Assembly: GCA_017792465.1 (NCBI GenBank)
Contig: CP051234.1
Coordinates: forward strand, 4,406,905 to 4,470,904
DNA from: Filomicrobium sp.
GTDB taxonomy: Bacteria > Pseudomonadota > Alphaproteobacteria > Rhizobiales > Hyphomicrobiaceae
Reading direction: 5' to 3'
Length of the DNA stretch: 64,000 nt
Part shown: positions 26,122 to 34,652 of the stretch, piece by piece
Position numbering within the stretch: position 1 is the stretch's first letter
How the letters are laid out: each line of letters opens with the position of its first letter
Translations under genes and position numbers: made by a program
The notes under the pieces: model-generated
Database searches by the model: none
What the model saw: only the letters and a program-made list of their open reading frames with translations
What the model was told of the DNA's origin: nothing

Positions 26122-26867
26122 CAAGCGGTCGCGTCGGAGTTTGCTCCCAACGAGAAGACGTAGCCTGCCACCGATCCGACGAGCGTCCACAAAACGGCGT
26201 GAACGACGAGCGAGGCGGACACAAAGTGGCCCGACAATTCACCAGGAACGCGGCTAGTGAATTCGTGTGGATGCGGTGCGCCAATGACGTGCGGCGCGAC
26301 GAGCAGGGCAAGCCCGACGGCGATCGAGATCGGGGTCGCAACACGAAGCGCGAGGTAAAGTCCGAGGGCCGTCGCAACCATCGTTGCAAACCACCACTGC
26401 TGGCGCGCGACCAATTCCGCAGCGGCCGAACCTGGCAACTCCGGACTTAGGCCGAGAGCCGGCGCCAATCCTGTCGCAACAAACGCTGCAGCGCCCCAGG
26501 CGAGCCCGCTGCGAACGGTAATCTTTTCGCCGGCGATGATCATGGCGGACAACAGCATCAGCGCGAATCCGAAGCCTGCCGCGATGGTCGATACCGAAGT
26601 GTAAAAGGTGCGCTCGACACCATCTTCTGGGCCCCACTCATTCTCGCTGTCTTCACTACCGTGGGCGGTGTCAGCGAGGATCAACTTGGCGCCATGCCAC
26701 TGCGCACCGTGGTGACTGGAGTGATGTGCGCCGTCAGAGCCCGCCGGCACTTCGTAGGCTTCGGCTTTGATAATCAGAGGCGTTGTCGTGAATTCCTGGA
26801 GGATTGCAGTCGACAGCCCAGCGATGATGCCTGCCGCGAGGCAGGCAACCAAAATTCGATAAAGCAT
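26121..26867 (-). CDS. cbtA: cobalt transporter subunit CbtA
   Basis: A 248-residue membrane protein with about five helices. It starts MLYRILVACLAAGIIAGLST, has a His-rich periplasmic loop (GAHHSSHHGAQWHG) after helix 1, and later helices with NEWGPEDGVERTFYT, APALGLSPELPG and GAPHPHEF, all typical of CbtA. GGAG precedes the ATG. With CbtB it forms a predicted cobalt importer, here under a cobalamin riboswitch, which fits supply of cobalt for B12 synthesis. Confidence 0.9.
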   Translation of the reverse strand: MLYRILVACLAAGIIAGLSTAILQEFTTTPLIIKAEAYEVPAGSDGAHHSSHHGAQWHGAKLILADTAHGSEDSENEWGPEDGVERTFYTSVSTIAAGFGFALMLLSAMIIAGEKITVRSGLAWGAAAFVATGLAPALGLSPELPGSAAAELVARQQWWFATMVATALGLYLALRVATPISIAVGLALLVAPHVIGAPHPHEFTSRVPGELSGHFVSASLVVHAVLWTLVGSVAGYVFSLGANSDATA

Positions 26868-26887
26868 AATGAATAGCTCCGGTCGGC

Positions 26888-27061
26888 TCAGTGGCAGGGG
26901 AACGCAAGCGCGTGACGGGAGTCGTGCGCAGCATTATGCAGCGTGGTGCTGTGCGAAAAGCCAACCGTATAGACGAGAGCCGCACCGGCGAGGAAGCACA
27001 CCGCGGCAATAGCTCGGGCGCTGGTCTCGAATTGAGTCGATGAAAAAACCGTTGTCGACAT
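26888..27061 (-). CDS. cbtB: cobalt transporter subunit CbtB (57 residues)
   Basis: A short gene with GGAGG eight bases before its ATG, directly downstream of the third riboswitch. The protein has one helix (ARAIAAVCFLAGAALVYTVG) and the diagnostic CbtB tail HNAAHDSRHALAFPCH, whose His residues and Cys probably bind cobalt. cbtA follows after 20 bases. Confidence 0.93.
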   Translation of the reverse strand: MSTTVFSSTQFETSARAIAAVCFLAGAALVYTVGFSHSTTLHNAAHDSRHALAFPCH

Positions 27062-27112
27062 AGTGTAATCCTCCGCAGCCGTCCCTTCGACGGCGTTATC
27101 GCCTCATCAGTA

Positions 27113-27307
27113 TTGCGGCAGGTCTCCTGGCTTGCGCGTCATCCCAATCGCTCGCCTTCCCAGACATGGTTGCCAGTGGCATTAGGAGTGATTGGTCTTC
27201 GCTTACAGTCGCGAGGGCGGCCACGGCTTTGGAATGCAACTCAAGCGCAATCCGCACCGTGTTCCCGTTTTCAGCCGACTCCGGCTTGGCCGGCGTCAGC
27301 ACCACAA
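27113..27307 (-). ncRNA. cobalamin riboswitch controlling cbtBA
   Basis: Read on the minus strand: TTGTGGTGCTGACGCC at the 5' end, GGGAACACGGTGCGG, GCGACTGTAAGC, GCCACTGG, CTGGGAAGGCG and the B12 box CAAGCCAGGAGACCTGCC. TTGTGG (5') and CCGCAA (3') close stem P1. A 6-bp hairpin GCCGTC/GACGGC follows just before the cbtB ribosome site, a possible expression platform. The element lies between cobQ and cbtB. Confidence 0.93.
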
Positions 27308-27375
27308 TAGGATTGTTGTGGCACAATCCACGGCGTCGCGCCAGTGCCGATCAGGAACGTTGAGGTCTCAAGGCG

Positions 27376-28824
27376 TTATCGGGCCGTTGATATCAGCGCG
27401 TCGAGGTCTAGATGAGCCTCAAGATGATCCGCCAGCTTGTCCAGTATCGCATCCACATTTGCGGAATAGGCATGGTTCGACAGAGGCACGTTGAGCCCGG
27501 ACAGATAGGCGGTGCGGAAGGTATCGTCGGCGAAAAGCCCGTGCAGGTATGTCCCCGCTATGCGACCATCGGACGAGATGGCCCCCTCGGGCTGGCCGCC
27601 GATTAGCGCAAAGGGGCGTGCACAATCCGGCCCTGCGGTGCGGCCGATGTGGATTTCGTATCCTTCGATGGTTCGGCCAGATTCGAGGTGCTGTGCTGTC
27701 ACTCGGGTCAATCGCTTTTCAGCGCTCATAACAGTTTCGATGTCGAGGAGGCCAAGTCCGTCGCAGACCCCAGGGGGGCCTTCGATGCCGTCAGGATCGG
27801 CGACCGATCGCCCCAGCATCTGAAAGCCGCCGCAGATGCCGAGGATTCGCCCGCCCCGCCGTGCATGGGCTTTGAGGTCGATGTCCCATCCCTGGGATCG
27901 CAGAAACTCAAGATCGCCGCGCGTCGATTTGGTGCCGGGGATAATGACGAGGTCGGCGTCGCCGGGGAGAGCTTCACCGGGCCGGACCAGATCAACGCAA
28001 AGGTCTGGTTCTTGGCGCAGCGGGTCCAAGTCGTCGAAGTTTGCGATCCGGGAGAGCCCGAGCCAGGCGATCCTGGTTGCACCCGAATGGGTGCGGGTTT
28101 CGAGGTCGAGCGCGTCTTCTGCTGGAAGCTGGTTTGCTTGGTCAAAGAATGGCACGACCCCGAAACCGCACCAGCCGGTCCGGGCCGCGATCTCTGCATA
28201 GCCGTCGGTGAATAGGCTTGGATCGCCGCGGAACTTATTAATGATGAAGCCTTTGATGCGGTCGGCATCGGTCGGATCAAGCACCGCCTTCGTTCCGACG
28301 ATCTGCGCGATCACGCCGCCGCGGTCGATGTCGCCGACAAGAACGACCGGCACGTCGGCGGCTTCTGCAAAGCCCATGTTGGCAATGTCGCCTTGGCGTA
28401 GATTGATTTCCGCGGGGCTGCCGGCGCCTTCGACGATGACGAGGTCGGCGCTGGCTTTGAGGCGCTCGAAGCTTTCAAGAACGGAAGCCAGCAGTTGCGG
28501 CTTCATTTGGCCGTACGCGCGCGCCTTGAGCGTCGCGACGCGTTCGCCTTGGACGATGACCTGGGCGCCGATGTCCGTTTCGGGCTTCAAGAGCACCGGG
28601 TTCATATCGACGATCGGTTGGCGGTGGGCGGCCCAGGCCTGAAGCGCTTGGGCGCGGCCGATCTCGCCGCCGTCGACGGTGACGGCTGCGTTGTTCGACA
28701 TGTTCTGCGGCTTGAAGGGAACCACGGAGATGCCGCGCCGGTAGGCCGCCCGGCACAGTCCGGCAAGGGTGAGAGATTTGCCGACGTTGGAGCCGGCGCC
28801 CTGGATCATGATGGAACGTGTCAC
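27376..28824 (-). CDS. cobQ: cobyric acid synthase
   Basis: A 482-residue glutamine-dependent amidase. The N-terminal dethiobiotin-synthetase-like ATPase domain shows [19 protein letters not shown] and [17 protein letters not shown]; the C-terminal class I amidotransferase domain has [10 protein letters not shown] with the Cys nucleophile and the His in GTYLHGLF. It amidates adenosylcobyrinic acid a,c-diamide at four side chains. It starts 13 bases after cobO on the minus strand, so cobO and cobQ form a pair. Confidence 0.94.
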   Translation of the reverse strand: MTRSIMIQGAGSNVGKSLTLAGLCRAAYRRGISVVPFKPQNMSNNAAVTVDGGEIGRAQALQAWAAHRQPIVDMNPVLLKPETDIGAQVIVQGERVATLKARAYGQMKPQLLASVLESFERLKASADLVIVEGAGSPAEINLRQGDIANMGFAEAADVPVVLVGDIDRGGVIAQIVGTKAVLDPTDADRIKGFIINKFRGDPSLFTDGYAEIAARTGWCGFGVVPFFDQANQLPAEDALDLETRTHSGATRIAWLGLSRIANFDDLDPLRQEPDLCVDLVRPGEALPGDADLVIIPGTKSTRGDLEFLRSQGWDIDLKAHARRGGRILGICGGFQMLGRSVADPDGIEGPPGVCDGLGLLDIETVMSAEKRLTRVTAQHLESGRTIEGYEIHIGRTAGPDCARPFALIGGQPEGAISSDGRIAGTYLHGLFADDTFRTAYLSGLNVPLSNHAYSANVDAILDKLADHLEAHLDLDALISTAR

Positions 28825-28837
28825 GCCGATGCCCGGC

Positions 28838-29458
28838 TCAGAAATCGACGCCGGCTTGGGCCTTGATGCCGTCGCGGAAGGGGTGTTTGACGAGCGTCAT
28901 TTCGGTGACGAGGTCGGCAGCCTCGATGAGTTCCGGCTTGGCGTTGCGCCCCGTGAGGACAACATGCGTGAGCGGCGGCTTCTCGTTTTGAAGAAACTCC
29001 AAGACCTCATTGATATCCAGATAGTCATAGCGCAGCGCGATGTTGATCTCGTCGAGCATGACGAGCCTGATCTCAGGATCGCGGATCAGCTCCTTGGCTT
29101 TTTCCCAGCCTTTCGTCGCTGCGGCGATATCGCGCTGTCGATCCTGCGTCTCCCACGTAAACCCTTCGCCCATGGCGTGAAACTGGCAAAGATCCCCGAA
29201 GTTGGTGGTCAGCAGTCTGCGCTCTCCGGTGTCCCATGCACCTTTAATGAACTGGACCACGGCACAGGGCATGCCGTGCGCGATGCAACGCAGGATCATG
29301 CCGAACCCGGCTGACGATTTGCCTTTGCCGGGGCCTGTGTGGACAACGATGAGACCTGTCTCGCCCTCGGATTTCTGCGCCATGATCTTGTCGCGCGCGG
29401 CCTTGATCTTCGCCATCTTGGCGTTGTGTTTGGCATCGACGTCCGAGGTCTTGGTCAT
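28838..29458 (-). CDS. cobO: cob(I)yrinic acid a,c-diamide adenosyltransferase
   Basis: A 206-residue CobA/CobO-type ATP:corrinoid adenosyltransferase. The P-loop [15 protein letters not shown] and VQFIKGAW are visible, with [13 protein letters not shown] and [20 protein letters not shown] further on. The ATG at 29458 has GGAG seven bases upstream. It attaches the adenosyl ligand to the reduced corrinoid. Three AAAGAATGG direct repeats lie just 5' of the start and could extend the frame by short KEW repeats; the family start argues against that. Confidence 0.92.
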   Translation of the reverse strand: MTKTSDVDAKHNAKMAKIKAARDKIMAQKSEGETGLIVVHTGPGKGKSSAGFGMILRCIAHGMPCAVVQFIKGAWDTGERRLLTTNFGDLCQFHAMGEGFTWETQDRQRDIAAATKGWEKAKELIRDPEIRLVMLDEINIALRYDYLDINEVLEFLQNEKPPLTHVVLTGRNAKPELIEAADLVTEMTLVKHPFRDGIKAQAGVDF

Positions 29459-29617
29459 GCGGACACTCCATTCTTTTCTTTCGGCCCATTCTTTTCTGGC
29501 CATTCTTTCCGGGGTTGTGGTCTTGATTATCACAAGAAAAGCTTGATTGCAGGACTTCGCGAAAATGAAGCGCATAGAGGGCTGGGTTAACGGATTTGGC
29601 CCCAGATTAGCTGTTAC

Positions 29618-29646
29618 TTGACAATCCTAGGCAACCTGCGATTTTC
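29618..29646 (+). promoter_or_regulatory. possible promoter of the second riboswitch transcript
   Basis: TTGACA at 29618-29623, 17 bases, then ATTTTC at 29641-29646 with an extended TG. It would start transcription right at the riboswitch 5' end. The -10 match is weak. Confidence 0.35.
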
Positions 29647-29654
29647 ACGCCCTT

Positions 29655-29848
29655 AGCTGGTGCCTGTGTTTTTTAGCAGGTGAAAAGGGAATGTGGTTCG
29701 TGCCCTCCGGGCCCTTAAGCCACAGCCGCCCCCGCGACCGTGAACGGAAAGACCCGTGTCAATACCACTGGATGGCCACATTCCATCTGGGAAGGCGATA
29801 TGGGTCGCTGGATTGTCCAAGATCCGTGAGCCGGGAGACCTGCCAGCC
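29655..29848 (+). ncRNA. cobalamin riboswitch controlling DUF1636-cobW-cobN
   Basis: Conserved blocks in order: GCTGGTGCC at the 5' end, AAAAGGGAATGTGG, AAGCCACAGCCGCCCCC, GCGACCGTGAACGG, TACCACTGG, CTGGGAAGGCG and the B12 box GATCCGTGAGCCGGGAGACC followed by TGCCAGC. GCTGG and CCAGC form stem P1. It precedes the DUF1636 copy 2, cobW and the long cob operon, so the whole ring-building operon may respond to B12. Confidence 0.94.
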
Positions 29849-29934
29849 ATTGAACATCAACGGGCGGACGGGGCGTTCTGCAACCGGTTGGGCACAGCTT
29901 TGGGCAAGGACCTGCCCACCTGCTCCACGGTTAA

Positions 29935-29958
29935 GCCTGCCGCCAAACTGGGACAGGC
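29935..29958 (+). promoter_or_regulatory. possible hairpin over the DUF1636 (copy 2) ribosome site
   Basis: GCCTG (29935-29939) pairs with CAGGC (29954-29958), enclosing GGGACAGG just before the ATG at 29960. A second stem TGGGCA/TGCCCA lies shortly upstream. Together they could be the riboswitch expression platform. Confidence 0.4.
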
Positions 29959-29959
29959 A

Positions 29960-30325
29960 ATGACCGTTACCCTCCATGTTTGTGTCACCTGCCGCGCGGG
30001 CGAAATCGTGCCCGAGGGCGAGGCCTGTCCCGGCAAAAAACTGCACGCCGCCTTGCAAAAGGCCGGGGCGCCCGAAGGCGTCGAGATTGTACCGGTCGAA
30101 TGTCTGTCAGCCTGCACGCGCGGAGCTGCGATTGCGCTTTCCTCGAAGGGGCGTTGGTCCTACGTCTATGGCCAATTGAGCGAGGCAGACGCGAACGATA
30201 TCCTCATCGGCGCTACCGATTATGCGGCTTCAAGCGACGGGATCGTGCCCTGGCGGGAGCGTGTCGAAATCTTCAAACGAAATTCCATCGCCCGCATTCC
30301 ACCTGCAAAGGATACTCGAGCATGA
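29960..30325 (+). CDS. DUF1636 protein (ferredoxin-like), copy 2
   Basis: A 121-residue paralogue of the protein at 25711-26121. It keeps the four-cysteine pattern (HVCVTCRAG, EACPG, VECLSACTRG) and the same C-terminal layout (GRWSYVYGQL, then VPWRERVE). The ATG at 29960 follows GGGACAGG. The stop overlaps cobW (ATGA), so it is co-translated with the metallochaperone. An iron-sulfur or metal-binding role in cobalt insertion or B12 synthesis is plausible but unproven. Confidence 0.82.
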   Translation: MTVTLHVCVTCRAGEIVPEGEACPGKKLHAALQKAGAPEGVEIVPVECLSACTRGAAIALSSKGRWSYVYGQLSEADANDILIGATDYAASSDGIVPWRERVEIFKRNSIARIPPAKDTRA

Positions 30326-31377
30326 CAGACTTGACCAAAATTCCCGTCACCGTGATTACGGGCTTTTTGGGGTCCGGCAAGACAACCCTCATCCGTCACT
30401 TGATGGCGAATGCAGGCGGACGTCGGCTTGCCGTGCTCGTCAATGAATTCGGCACGGTCGGCGTCGATGGCGAAATCCTCAAGGGTTGTGCCGACGAAAA
30501 CTGCCCGGCGGACAACATCGTCGAACTGGCCAATGGCTGCATCTGCTGCACGGTTGCCGACGACTTCATCCCGACCATCGAATCCCTCATGGCGATGGAC
30601 CAGAAGCCCGAGCACATTCTGATCGAGACGTCTGGGCTGGCCCTCCCCAAGCCGCTCCTCAAGGCGTTCGACTGGCCGGCGATCCGCTCGAAGATCACCG
30701 TCGACGGCGTCATCGCATTAGCTGACGCCGAGGCTGTGGCGAATGGACGGTTCGCGCCCAACGTGGCGGCAGTCCAAAAGCAGCGCGAGGCTGATGAAAA
30801 CCTCGATCATGAAACGCCGCTGTCGGAAGTCTTCGAGGATCAGATCGCGTGCGCGGACATCGTGCTTCTCACCAAGGCTGACCTTGCCGGCGAGGACGGA
30901 CTTGCGAAGGCGACCGCGGTGATCCAGCAAGAAGCGCCACGCAAATTGCCGATTCTGCCAACGACAGAAGGGGTGATTGATCCGCGCGTCGTCTTGGGGC
31001 TGAACGCGGCAGCTGAAGACGATCTCGAAGCCCGTCCCTCGCACCACGACAGTCACGACCATGATCACGATCATGAAGATTTCGATAGCGTCGTGGTCGA
31101 GCTTGGCGAATTCCCCGATCCTGAACTTTTGAGCGAGGCTATCGCCCGGCTGGCGCGCGATCAGAGCATCCTTCGCGTCAAAGGATATGTCGCGGTAAAA
31201 GGAAAGCCGATGCGTCTCCTGGTGCAGGCGGTCGGCGAGCGTGTTCGCCATCAGTATGACCGGCTTTGGGGAGAGACGCCGCGCGCGACGCGGCTCGTGT
31301 GCATCGGCGAGCACGACCATGTCGACGCGGATGCGATCAAAGCGACCCTACAGACGGCGGCGACCGTGGAGGCCTGA
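30322..31377 (+). CDS. cobW: CobW, cobalt GTPase metallochaperone
   Basis: A 351-residue G3E-family GTPase. The P-loop GFLGSGKTTLIRHL lies at residues about 12-25, the family metal motif GCICC is in NGCICCTVADDF, and a His/Asp-rich insert (HHDSHDHDHDHEDF) probably binds cobalt. The C-terminal CobW_C domain follows. It is thought to deliver cobalt to the CobNST chelatase, and cobN follows directly after 5 bases. Confidence 0.93.
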   Translation: MTDLTKIPVTVITGFLGSGKTTLIRHLMANAGGRRLAVLVNEFGTVGVDGEILKGCADENCPADNIVELANGCICCTVADDFIPTIESLMAMDQKPEHILIETSGLALPKPLLKAFDWPAIRSKITVDGVIALADAEAVANGRFAPNVAAVQKQREADENLDHETPLSEVFEDQIACADIVLLTKADLAGEDGLAKATAVIQQEAPRKLPILPTTEGVIDPRVVLGLNAAAEDDLEARPSHHDSHDHDHDHEDFDSVVVELGEFPDPELLSEAIARLARDQSILRVKGYVAVKGKPMRLLVQAVGERVRHQYDRLWGETPRATRLVCIGEHDHVDADAIKATLQTAATVEA

Positions 31378-31382
31378 CCCCG

Positions 31383-34300
31383 TTGCACATCATCTTTCGC
31401 GAAAGCCATGGTCTCGAAGAAACGGAGACGCCATTCGATGTCGGCCAAGATCCTGCCGATCTCGTCGTGCTCTCTTATTCTGATAGCGACCTTGGTGCAT
31501 TCGCGGCTGGATGGCATCGATCGCAACGCGCGCTGCCGACGTTACGGCTTGCCAACATTGTCGCGTTGCGCCACCCCGTATCCGTCGACACCTACATCGA
31601 GAATACGCTTCACGCGGCGAAGGCCATCCTGGTTCGCGTTATCGGCGGCGAGTCGTATTGGCCCTACGGTCTGGCTTCACTCAATCGTCTTGCGGTCGAA
31701 CAGGGTATTGCGCTGGCGGTGCTTCCAGCGGACGGGCGAGAAGACCGGCGTTTGGACGACCTCTCGACGCTTCCTGTGTCGACGCTGCGACGTCTGACAG
31801 CCTTGGTTGATGCCGGGGGAGCTGTGGCCGCACAGGCTGCACTTGCGCAATTGGCGATCGCTGCCGGGCTTTATGCCGGACCGGTGGCGGGCGAGAAGAC
31901 CGTGCCGGATTTCGGGTTTTATGATCCAGATATCGGCGTGGTCTCGCCGCCTGAAATTGGCGCTGCCGATGCGCCACTCGTTCTTGTCACGTTTTATCGC
32001 TCGTATCTGACTGCCGCCGACACCTCACCCGTCGATGCGCTGATCAACGAGTTTCGCGCCCAGGGTTACAGTGCCATTGGCGTTTTTGCGCCGTCCTTGA
32101 AAGCGGCTGGCGTCGGAGAATGGCTGCGCGATTTTATTTCGGCGGCCAAGCCTGCGGCCATCGTCAACGCCACTGCTTTCTCGGTCCAGGACGAAGCGGG
32201 TGCAACGCCGTTTGACACCGCAGAGTGTCCAGTGTTCCAGGTCGCGTTATCGACTGCGCGTCGCCGCGAATGGGAACAAGCCGAGCGCGGATTGTCGCCG
32301 GCCGATCTTGCGATGCATGTGGTTTTGCCGGAAGTGGATGGCCGGCTGTTCGCAGGTGTCGTGAGCTTCAAGTCTCCAGGACGGCGCGATCCCGATCTGC
32401 AATTTTCCAGATTTGCGCATCGTGCCGACCGTGACCGGGCAAAGGCGGCGGTGGCCCGCGTCGTCGCGTGGCATCGTCTTGCAACCACGCCGCCTGCAGA
32501 ACGCAAGCTCGCGATCGTGTTGTCGACCTATCCTGGACGGTCCTATCAGATGGCGCATGCTGTCGGTCTCGATACGCTGCGCTCAACCGAGGCCTTGATC
32601 GAGGATTTGGCCGCTGCCGGCTTTGACGTGGGCCAGCCTGAGCAGCCGCTCTCGGCCCTCAATAGTTTGACGATCGCATGGTCTGTCGACGACTACAAAG
32701 CAGCCTTAGAAAACCTGCCTGCGGAACTGCAAGAAAAGCTCGCTGAAGCCTGGGGCGAACCTGAGAATGATCCGGCGGTACGGGCGGGGGCGTTCCACTT
32801 CAACGCGGTGATGGCGGGCAACGCGCTGGTGGCCCTTCAACCGGAACGCGGGGACGCACAAACACGCGACGATGACTATCACGATATCGCAAGGACGCCG
32901 CGGCACGGATACGTCGCTTTCTATCTCTGGCTCCAAACGCAAGGCCTACACGCGCTCGTTCATATGGGGGCGCATGGCACGCTGGAGTGGCTGCCTGGCA
33001 AGGCCGTCGCGCTATCTTCGGACTGCTGGCCGGAACGTCTGATGGGTGCGACGCCGGTTGTCTACCCTTTCATCGTCAATGATCCCGGCGAGGCCGCCCA
33101 GGCCAAGCGCCGGATCAGCGCGGTCACGGTTGGCCATTTGCCGCCTCCGCTTATCAGCGCGAAAACGCCGGAGCACCTGTTCCACCTGGAGCGTCTTCTC
33201 GATGAATATTCCAACGCCGATGGCCTTGACCCGGCGCGGCGCAACAGGCTGATTGATGAGGTTCGTAGCGAAGCACGCGCCGTTGGTGTCGAAGACGACT
33301 TGGGGCTGGCCTCCGATGCCTGTCCGGCCGAGGCGATCACGCGCATCGACCGCTTTGTTTGCGACATCAAGGACAGTCAGCTCGGCGATGGATTACACAC
33401 ACTAGGCCGCGGCGAATACGGCGCCCACGAGCGGGACGCAATGATTGCCGTGTTGTCGGGGCGGCGCATTGCGCCGGGGCCGGCGGGCTCACCTTTTCGC
33501 GGTCGAACGGATGTTCTGCCGACGGGGCGGAATCTCTATTCGGTTGATCCGCGCGGGGTGCCGACATCGACGGCCTATGCGCAGGGCGTCAAGCTCGGTG
33601 AAGAATTCATTCGCCGCTACCTGCAGGATCATGGCGACTGGCCGAAAGGTCTCGTTGTCGATTTGTGGGGTTCTGCGACCATGCGCACAGCCGGCGAAGA
33701 CTTCGCAATGGCGCTGCATTTGGCCGGTCTGAAACCGACTTGGGATCACACGTCCGGACGCGTCACGGGATTTGAAATCGTCGAGCTAGCGCTCCTTGGT
33801 CGGCCTCGCATCGATGTGACACTAAGGATTTCGGGTCTCTTTCGCGATATCTTCCCCGGCCTCGCACAGCTGTTCCAGGCTGGTGTTGATGCGCTTGCCG
33901 CCCGCGACGAACCGCAAGTGGAGAACCCTTTCAGGCAGGGGGAAGCACGCGTATTCTGCCCGAAACCGGGACAGTACGGAATTGGCATGGAAAGCCTCGT
34001 CGATGATTTTAGCGATGATGCCCGAGCGGCGGCGGGTGAGGCTTGGCTTGCAGCATCGAGCTTTGCACTCGGCAAAGACGGCGTCGCAAGGCAGGATCGC
34101 GTCGGCCTTGAGGCGCGGGTCGGTGCCGCCGATGCGTTCGTCCATACGCAGGACATGCCGGAGACCGATCTGCTGCTTGCGTCGGATTACGCCGCTCACG
34201 AGGCCGGCTTTGCCGCCGCCGTCGCCCGCCTTGCAGGACAATCCGGTGGGTCGTCTCAAGCGCCAACGCTCTATCATCTGGATGCGACAGATCCCGAACG

Positions 34301-34652
34301 CCCACGTTCGCGCACCTTGACCGAAGAGATTGCCCGCGTCGTGCGTGCGCGTGCCACCAACCCGGATTGGGCGGACGGGATGATGCGTCACGGGTTTCGC
34401 GGGGCTGCGGAAATTGCGGCGACGCTGGACCATATGGCGGCCTTTGCACAGCTGGCAGGTGTCGTTCCCGGTCACCTCTTCGATGCTTATCACGATGCGA
34501 CGCTGGGGCGCGCGGACGTCGTCGATTTTATGGCCCGTGAAAATCCAGAGTCACTTGGAGCGATGCGCACGACATTTCGTCGGCTCCACGATGCCGGTTT
34601 GTGGCGCACCCGGCGCAATGCCATCGCGGCAGCGCTCGAGGACAGCCGATGA
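31383..34652 (+). CDS. cobN: cobaltochelatase large subunit
   Basis: A 1,089-residue protein of the CobN/magnesium-chelatase H family (for example GAHGTLEWLPGKAVALSSDCWPE split by the active-site region, and DLWGSATMRTAGEDFAMAL). No suitable ATG exists; the best start is the TTG at 31383, with GGAGG ten bases upstream and a first strand LHIIFRESHGL matching the family start. CobN inserts cobalt into hydrogenobyrinic acid a,c-diamide with CobS and CobT, neither of which is in the window. It is shorter than the roughly 1,275-residue Pseudomonas denitrificans protein. Confidence 0.9.
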   Translation: MHIIFRESHGLEETETPFDVGQDPADLVVLSYSDSDLGAFAAGWHRSQRALPTLRLANIVALRHPVSVDTYIENTLHAAKAILVRVIGGESYWPYGLASLNRLAVEQGIALAVLPADGREDRRLDDLSTLPVSTLRRLTALVDAGGAVAAQAALAQLAIAAGLYAGPVAGEKTVPDFGFYDPDIGVVSPPEIGAADAPLVLVTFYRSYLTAADTSPVDALINEFRAQGYSAIGVFAPSLKAAGVGEWLRDFISAAKPAAIVNATAFSVQDEAGATPFDTAECPVFQVALSTARRREWEQAERGLSPADLAMHVVLPEVDGRLFAGVVSFKSPGRRDPDLQFSRFAHRADRDRAKAAVARVVAWHRLATTPPAERKLAIVLSTYPGRSYQMAHAVGLDTLRSTEALIEDLAAAGFDVGQPEQPLSALNSLTIAWSVDDYKAALENLPAELQEKLAEAWGEPENDPAVRAGAFHFNAVMAGNALVALQPERGDAQTRDDDYHDIARTPRHGYVAFYLWLQTQGLHALVHMGAHGTLEWLPGKAVALSSDCWPERLMGATPVVYPFIVNDPGEAAQAKRRISAVTVGHLPPPLISAKTPEHLFHLERLLDEYSNADGLDPARRNRLIDEVRSEARAVGVEDDLGLASDACPAEAITRIDRFVCDIKDSQLGDGLHTLGRGEYGAHERDAMIAVLSGRRIAPGPAGSPFRGRTDVLPTGRNLYSVDPRGVPTSTAYAQGVKLGEEFIRRYLQDHGDWPKGLVVDLWGSATMRTAGEDFAMALHLAGLKPTWDHTSGRVTGFEIVELALLGRPRIDVTLRISGLFRDIFPGLAQLFQAGVDALAARDEPQVENPFRQGEARVFCPKPGQYGIGMESLVDDFSDDARAAAGEAWLAASSFALGKDGVARQDRVGLEARVGAADAFVHTQDMPETDLLLASDYAAHEAGFAAAVARLAGQSGGSSQAPTLYHLDATDPERPRSRTLTEEIARVVRARATNPDWADGMMRHGFRGAAEIAATLDHMAAFAQLAGVVPGHLFDAYHDATLGRADVVDFMARENPESLGAMRTTFRRLHDAGLWRTRRNAIAAALEDSR

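Noticed and set aside
27096..27326. Short minus-strand frame between cobQ and cbtB
   Set aside because: The sequence is the third cobalamin riboswitch, which explains its conserved blocks.
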